DNA of 64,000 nt. It comes from an uncultured beta proteobacterium (GTDB lineage: Bacteria; Pseudomonadota; Gammaproteobacteria; Burkholderiales; Rhodocyclaceae). Positions 59,799 through 64,000 of this stretch are shown here, in pieces. The notes below the pieces were generated by a model. That model searched no databases and had not been told where the DNA came from. It saw nothing but the letters and a program-made list of their open reading frames with translations. Both the position numbers and the translations under genes were made by a program. Every line of letters begins with the position of its first letter. Position 1 is the first letter of the stretch. The DNA lies in NCBI GenBank assembly GCA_903908065.1, contig CAIVQO010000022.1, positions 62,001 to 126,000 on the forward strand, given 5' to 3'.

Positions 59799-60866
59799 TC
59801 AGGTTTTCGCGCCGCGCAGCGCGGCGGCCGCGTCGCGGATCATGGTTTCCGTGTTTGCCCAGTCGACGCAGGCATCGGTGACCGAACAACCGTATTTCAA
59901 CTGCGACAGATCGGCCGGGATCGGCTGGTTGCCCGCCTCGATGAAGCTCTCGATCATCAGGCCGACAATCGAGCCGTGGCCGGACTTGCGCTGGGCGACC
60001 ACCTGGTTGATGCAGTCCTGCATCACCAGCGGCTGCAACTCCGGGTTCTTGTAGCTGTTGGCATGGGAGCAATCGACCACCAGCTTGTTGGCGAGCTTGG
60101 CCCTCTTCAGCGCGGCTTCCGCCATGGCGACGCTCACCGTATCGTAGTTGGGCCGGCCGCCGCCGCCGCGCAGCACCAAGTGGCCGTAGCGGTTGCCGTT
60201 GGTGCGCACCACACAGGAGCGGCCCTGCATGTTGATGCCGAGGAAGCTGTGCGGACTGGAGGCCGAGATAATGGCATTCACGGCGGCATCGAGCGAGCCG
60301 TCGGTGCCGTTCTTGAAGCCGACCGGCGTCGATAATCCGGATGACATCTCGCGGTGGGTCTGCGATTCCGAGGTGCGGGCCCCGATCGCGGTCCACGCGA
60401 TCAGGTCGCCTAGGTACTGCGGCGCGATCGGGTCGAGCGCCTCCGTGCCGGCCGGCAGGCCCAATTCATTTACGGCCAACAGGAATTCGCGCGCCTTGTG
60501 CAGGCCTTCCTCGATGTGGAAGGAATCATCCATGCGCGGATCGTTGATGTAGCCCTTCCAGCCGGTAGAGGTGCGCGGTTTCTCGAAATACACCCGCATC
60601 ACCAGCAGCAGCGTGTCGGCGACTTCGTCGGCCAGTGCCTTCAGGCGGCGTGCATAGTCGATGCCGGCCACGGGGTCATGGATGGAGCAGGGGCCAACCA
60701 CGACAAAAATGCGCGGGTCGCTGCCGTCGAGAATCTTCTCCAGGCCGCGGCGTCCGGCCAGCACGGTTTCCGCGGCGGCGTCAGACAAGGGCAGGCGGGT
60801 ATGGACTTCCTCCGGCGTGGGCAGAAGGTCGAAGGCGTCGATATTGAGGTTTTCGGTTTGCTGCAT
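59799..60866 (-). CDS. aroG: 3-deoxy-7-phosphoheptulonate synthase (DAHP synthase, type I)
   Basis: 355 residues, first enzyme of the shikimate pathway, condensing erythrose 4-phosphate with phosphoenolpyruvate. VVGPCSIHDP, RVYFEKPRTSTGWKGYINDP, GARTSESQTHREMSSGLSTPVGFKNGTDG, and DCSHANSYKN (metal ligands) are present. Type I with an N-terminal extension for feedback inhibition by an aromatic amino acid; which one is not visible. ATG 60866 is two bases after the vapC stop, so the two are probably co-transcribed. Confidence 0.95.
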   Translation of the reverse strand: MQQTENLNIDAFDLLPTPEEVHTRLPLSDAAAETVLAGRRGLEKILDGSDPRIFVVVGPCSIHDPVAGIDYARRLKALADEVADTLLLVMRVYFEKPRTSTGWKGYINDPRMDDSFHIEEGLHKAREFLLAVNELGLPAGTEALDPIAPQYLGDLIAWTAIGARTSESQTHREMSSGLSTPVGFKNGTDGSLDAAVNAIISASSPHSFLGINMQGRSCVVRTNGNRYGHLVLRGGGGRPNYDTVSVAMAEAALKRAKLANKLVVDCSHANSYKNPELQPLVMQDCINQVVAQRKSGHGSIVGLMIESFIEAGNQPIPADLSQLKYGCSVTDACVDWANTETMIRDAAAALRGAKT

Positions 60867-60868
60867 GT

Positions 60869-61303
60869 TCAGGCAATCAGTGGGTTGGTGACGGAAAGTT
60901 TGGGAAAGCGGCCGAAGTCGCGGTCTGCCGACCAAAGTGTTTGTACCCCGTGCTGCAGGCACAGCGCCGCGATCCGGGCATCATGGACCAGTGCGCCGGC
61001 AAGTTGGGCACCATCGATCAGCGCACGCAGCTCGGACCAATGCGAATCGGTTTCGGAAAGCAGGAGCAGCGATGGTGATTCGAGCCAGGCGTCGATCTGG
61101 TCGAGGGCACGCTCCCGCGGCGTCGGCGGGGCATAGATGCGCGGATGGGTGACGATGGCAAAAAACTCGTGCAGACAGGGCCACGGGATCGCCCAACTCG
61201 TCCTTTCCTCGGCCAGGCCAGCGATGCATTCTGTGGCGCGCTGGTGAAAGGGCGAGTCCTCGCGATGGGCGTAGACCAGCAGGTTGGTATCGACGGCGAT
61301 CAT
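60869..61303 (-). CDS. vapC: VapC-type PIN-domain toxin
   Basis: 144 residues, PIN ribonuclease. Acidic site residues are Asp5 (VDTNLLVY), Glu46 (LHEFFAIV), Asp108 (VHDARIAAL) and Asp127/Asp129 (WSADRDF). Such toxins cleave tRNA or rRNA; activity is blocked by the cognate VapB. Start overlaps the antitoxin stop (ATGA), and the stop lies two bases before aroG. Confidence 0.88.
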   Translation of the reverse strand: MIAVDTNLLVYAHREDSPFHQRATECIAGLAEERTSWAIPWPCLHEFFAIVTHPRIYAPPTPRERALDQIDAWLESPSLLLLSETDSHWSELRALIDGAQLAGALVHDARIAALCLQHGVQTLWSADRDFGRFPKLSVTNPLIA

Positions 61304-61545
61304 CCGCCGTGGTCCTCGTACGCCATTTCACGCAATCTGTCCCAGCCGGCGCCCGCCACCTGTGGTTGCAGCCCCTTGCCCTTGAAGCTGGCGCGGCGCA
61401 GCCGGAAGCCTTCGGGGCGGCGCTTTTCGCTGACGACTTTGCGCAAGCCTTCCTCGACCAGTGCGCGCAAGGTGGTGCCCTGCTGCGTTGCGAGCTTGCG
61501 TGCCTGGTTCAGGAGCGGAGGAGAAATCTCGATGGTAGTCTTCAT
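61300..61545 (-). CDS. vapB: VapB-type antitoxin (ribbon-helix-helix)
   Basis: 81 residues: MKTTIEISPPLLNQARKLATQ begins the ribbon-helix-helix DNA-binding part, followed by a helical VapC-neutralising segment. ATG 61545 was chosen; ATG 61557 in the same frame would add MGTH. A 16-bp palindrome covers the start codon, as expected for an autorepressed toxin-antitoxin operon. Overlaps vapC by 4 bp. Confidence 0.85.
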   Translation of the reverse strand: MKTTIEISPPLLNQARKLATQQGTTLRALVEEGLRKVVSEKRRPEGFRLRRASFKGKGLQPQVAGAGWDRLREMAYEDHGG

Positions 61546-61575
61546 ATGGGTACCCATATCGTGATAGCCATATCG
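61543..61575. promoter_or_regulatory. Palindromic operator of vapBC
   Basis: A perfect 16-bp palindrome (ATATGGGT-ACCCATAT, 61544-61559) overlaps the vapB start codon. Direct copies of CCATATCG occur at 61554-61561 and 61568-61575, 14 bp apart. This arrangement fits VapB dimers or the VapBC complex repressing their own operon. Confidence 0.6.
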
Positions 61576-61686
61576 CAATATTACGGTTCGAGGGGGCCAG
61601 CGTCAAGATAGTTGCCGACTGTACCGTGCTGCCAGCGCCGGCGGCCAGGGATGCCATCTTCTGCTTTGCCGAAGCTATGAATTCCA

Positions 61687-64000
61687 TCAGCGCTTCAGCC
61701 GCCGGAACAGTTCCTTCACCGCCGCTACACGCTCCGGCAATGCGGGTGTCGCCTTGTGCCAGGTCAGTTTGTCGGGGCCGGCGAGCTTGAAGCTGCGGTC
61801 GGACTGGATCAGCAGGATGATGTCGGTCGGGTCGATCGGCGGGTTGGGCACGAACTGCACCTGGATTGCGGCCGGACCTGCGTCGAGCTTGGCCAGGCCA
61901 AGCGGCCGGCCTGCCAGGCGCAGGCGGTGGGTTTCCATCAGGGCCAGGGTCTGTACCGGCATTTCGCCGTAGCGGTCGATCAATTCTTCCTGCATCGCGC
62001 GCAGGTCATCCTCGTTGTCGCAGTTGGCCAGGCGCTTGTACAGTGTCAGGCGCTCATGCACGTCGGGGCAGTAGTCGTTGGTCAGCAGCGCCGGCACGCG
62101 CAGGTTGATTTCCGAGGTGATGGCCAGCGGCTGCGTCAGGTCGGGAATCTTCTCGCCGGCCTTGAGGGCGCGCACTGCGGCATTCAGCATGTTGGTGTAC
62201 ATGGCGAAGCCGACTTCGTGGATCTCGCCGCTTTGCGATTCGCCCAGCACTTCGCCGGCGCCGCGGATTTCGAGGTCGTGCATGGCGAGGAAGAAGCCCG
62301 AGCCGAGCTCCTCCATGGCCTGGATCGCTTCGAGCCGGCGCTTGGCCTGCGCCGTCGGCTTGGCGTCCTCGTGGGTCAGCAGGTAGGCATAGGCCTGATG
62401 GTGGCTGCGGCCGACGCGACCGCGCAGCTGGTGCAGCTGCGCGAGGCCGAACTTGTCGGCGCGGTTGATGATGATGGTGTTGGCATGCGGGTTGTCGATA
62501 CCGGTCTCGATGATGGTCGAGCACAGCAGCAGGTTGTGCTTCTGCTGGGTGAATTCGCGCATCACGCGCTCCAGCTCGCGCTCCGGCAGCTGGCCGTGGC
62601 CGACCACGATGCGTGCCTCGGGCAGCAGGGCTTCGAGGCGTTCCTTCATGTTGGCGATGGTGTCGACTTCGTTGTGCAGGAAGTACACCTGGCCGCCGCG
62701 CTTGAATTCGCGCAGGCAGGCTTCGCGAACCTGGCCATTGGACCACTTGGTGACGAAGGTCTTGATGGCCAGGCGCTTCTGCGGCGGGGTGGCGATCACC
62801 GAAAAATCGCGCAGGCCTTCCAGCGACAAGCCCAGGGTGCGCGGGATTGGCGTCGCGGTCAGGGTCAGCACATCCACCGAGGCGCGCAGGGTCTTGAGCG
62901 CTTCCTTCTGGCGCACGCCGAAGCGGTGCTCCTCGTCGATGATTACCAGCCCGAGGCGCTCGAACTTGACGTCCGGTTGCAACAGGCGGTGGGTGCCGAT
63001 CAGGATGTCGATCTTGCCGGCCGCGAGCAGGGCGACAGCCTCGTCCTGTTCCTTGGCCGACTTAAAGCGCGAGATCTCGGCCACCTTCACCGGCCAGTTG
63101 GCGAAGCGGTCGGCGAAGTTCTGGTAGTGCTGTTCGGCCAGCAGGGTGGTCGGGCAGAGGATGGCCACCTGCTTGCCGTCGGAGACGGCGACAAAGGCGG
63201 CGCGCATGGCGACCTCGGTCTTGCCGAAGCCGACGTCGCCACAGACCAGTCGGTCCATCGGTTTGCCGGATTTCATGTCCTCGACCACCGCGTTGATGGC
63301 GGCCTGCTGGTCGGGGGTTTCCTCAAAGCCGAAGCCGTCGGCAAAGGCTTCCAGGTCGTGCTGTTTGAAGTCGAATTTGTGGCCTTCGCGCGCGGCGCGC
63401 TGGGCGTAGAGGTGCAGCAGTTCGGCGGCGGTGTCGTGTACTTGTTCGGCGGCCTTCTTCTTGGCCTTTTCCCACTGGCCGGAGCCGAGGGTATGCAGCT
63501 GCACGGACTCGGGATCGGCGCCGCTATATCGCGAGATCACCTGCAGTTGCGCCACCGGCACGTAGAGCTTGGCGCCATTGGCATATTCGAGGTGCAGCAG
63601 CTCGGTATCACCCTCGCCGAAATTCATGTGTACCAGGCCGAGATAGCGGCCGATGCCGTGCGCTTCGTGCACCACCGGGTCGCCGATCTTCAGTTCCGAG
63701 AGGTCGCGCAGCCAGCCTTCGAGGTTGGCGCGGCGGGCGTCGGTCCTCCTGCCGCGCGGACGCGCCGTGGCGGCGTACAGTTCGTTCTCGGTGACGATGG
63801 CAATCTCGTCCAGCACCATGCCGCCGGAGAGCGGGCCGACGCCGAGCATGAAGCGCTCATCGGCCGTGAGGAATGTGCTGAAGTCGGCGCAGGGGGCCGG
63901 CAGCATGCCGTATTCGGCGAGGTAGTCGGCCAGGGTCTGGCGGCGTCCGGGCGATTCCGCCAGCAACAGTACGCGGCCGGCAAAGCCTCCGAGAAAGCTG
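61687..64000 (-). CDS. mfd: Transcription-repair coupling factor Mfd (N-terminal part outside window)
   Basis: The last 771 residues of Mfd are in the window; the N-terminal UvrB-like part, probably about 370-390 residues, lies beyond 64000. Seen from the right edge: RNA polymerase-interacting domain (IGDPVVHEAHGIGRYLGL), helicase motifs (Walker A GDVGFGKTEVAMRAAF, DEEH, TATPIPRTLGLSL), the second helicase lobe (STIIETGIDNPHANTIIINRAD, QLRGRVGRS), and the C-terminal TRCF domain. It removes stalled RNA polymerase at lesions and recruits the Uvr system. Its stop is about 140 bp before vapB; the genes are tandem. Confidence 0.97.
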   Translation of the reverse strand, partial: SFLGGFAGRVLLLAESPGRRQTLADYLAEYGMLPAPCADFSTFLTADERFMLGVGPLSGGMVLDEIAIVTENELYAATARPRGRRTDARRANLEGWLRDLSELKIGDPVVHEAHGIGRYLGLVHMNFGEGDTELLHLEYANGAKLYVPVAQLQVISRYSGADPESVQLHTLGSGQWEKAKKKAAEQVHDTAAELLHLYAQRAAREGHKFDFKQHDLEAFADGFGFEETPDQQAAINAVVEDMKSGKPMDRLVCGDVGFGKTEVAMRAAFVAVSDGKQVAILCPTTLLAEQHYQNFADRFANWPVKVAEISRFKSAKEQDEAVALLAAGKIDILIGTHRLLQPDVKFERLGLVIIDEEHRFGVRQKEALKTLRASVDVLTLTATPIPRTLGLSLEGLRDFSVIATPPQKRLAIKTFVTKWSNGQVREACLREFKRGGQVYFLHNEVDTIANMKERLEALLPEARIVVGHGQLPERELERVMREFTQQKHNLLLCSTIIETGIDNPHANTIIINRADKFGLAQLHQLRGRVGRSHHQAYAYLLTHEDAKPTAQAKRRLEAIQAMEELGSGFFLAMHDLEIRGAGEVLGESQSGEIHEVGFAMYTNMLNAAVRALKAGEKIPDLTQPLAITSEINLRVPALLTNDYCPDVHERLTLYKRLANCDNEDDLRAMQEELIDRYGEMPVQTLALMETHRLRLAGRPLGLAKLDAGPAAIQVQFVPNPPIDPTDIILLIQSDRSFKLAGPDKLTWHKATPALPERVAAVKELFRRLKR

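Overview
The window reads as one contiguous, GC-rich chromosomal segment of a betaproteobacterium. Inference: probably a Rhodocyclales-like lineage, judged from the gene set (rne, ppk/ppx, dsbA/dsbB, the pilE-fimT-pilVWX-pilY1 order, smc-zipA-ligA) and codon use; no rRNA or tRNA gene is present to settle it. It is densely coding (about 54 genes) and shows no prophage, insertion sequence or CRISPR array. The pqiA-like gene (left edge) and mfd (right edge) are cut by the window.

Layout. 1-11.6 kb: pqiA-like membrane protein, a low-molecular-weight tyrosine phosphatase, rne (RNase E), then rluC-HAD phosphatase-Rieske protein-sppA, and the divergent polyphosphate pair ppk1/ppx. 11.7-25.6 kb, all on the + strand: an MCE/Mla-type lipid transporter (STAS-permease, ATPase, MCE protein, lipoprotein), an acyl-CoA synthetase, an ECHDC3-like crotonase lacking both catalytic glutamates, a three-domain ACP/fatty-acyl-AMP ligase/PlsC protein, and a five-gene Liv-type ABC importer. 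Together these look like a lipid and acyl import, activation and remodelling region. 25.6-34.7 kb, - strand: minor-pilin operon pilE-fimT-pilV-pilW-pilX-pilY1 followed by a TonB-like gene.

35.0-39.6 kb, + strand: a TonB-dependent receptor, a YfiR-like periplasmic protein, a membrane histidine kinase and a LuxR-type response regulator, with overlapping or nearly touching genes; this looks like one envelope-signalling module. 39.7-40.8 kb: dsbA-dsbB. 40.9-44.8 kb: LysR regulator, HpaI-type aldolase, semialdehyde dehydrogenase and LysE exporter. 44.9-48.9 kb: an orphan solute-binding protein joined to a PAS-GGDEF-EAL c-di-GMP enzyme. 49-58 kb: queF, then smc-zipA-ligA-galU-hpt and an HU protein with a Lys/Ala/Pro tail. 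58-64 kb, - strand: small membrane protein, DUF1015 protein, aroG, a vapBC toxin-antitoxin pair directly upstream of aroG, and mfd.

The most notable non-gene signal is a gapless 31-nt dispersed repeat (core GAAAGTCGGyGCTGG, 6 nt, GGCGA, 3 nt, AG). It occurs four times, each just 3' of a stop codon, three of them in convergent gene junctions without an obvious hairpin terminator. A fifth, partial copy lies inside the 3' end of rne.
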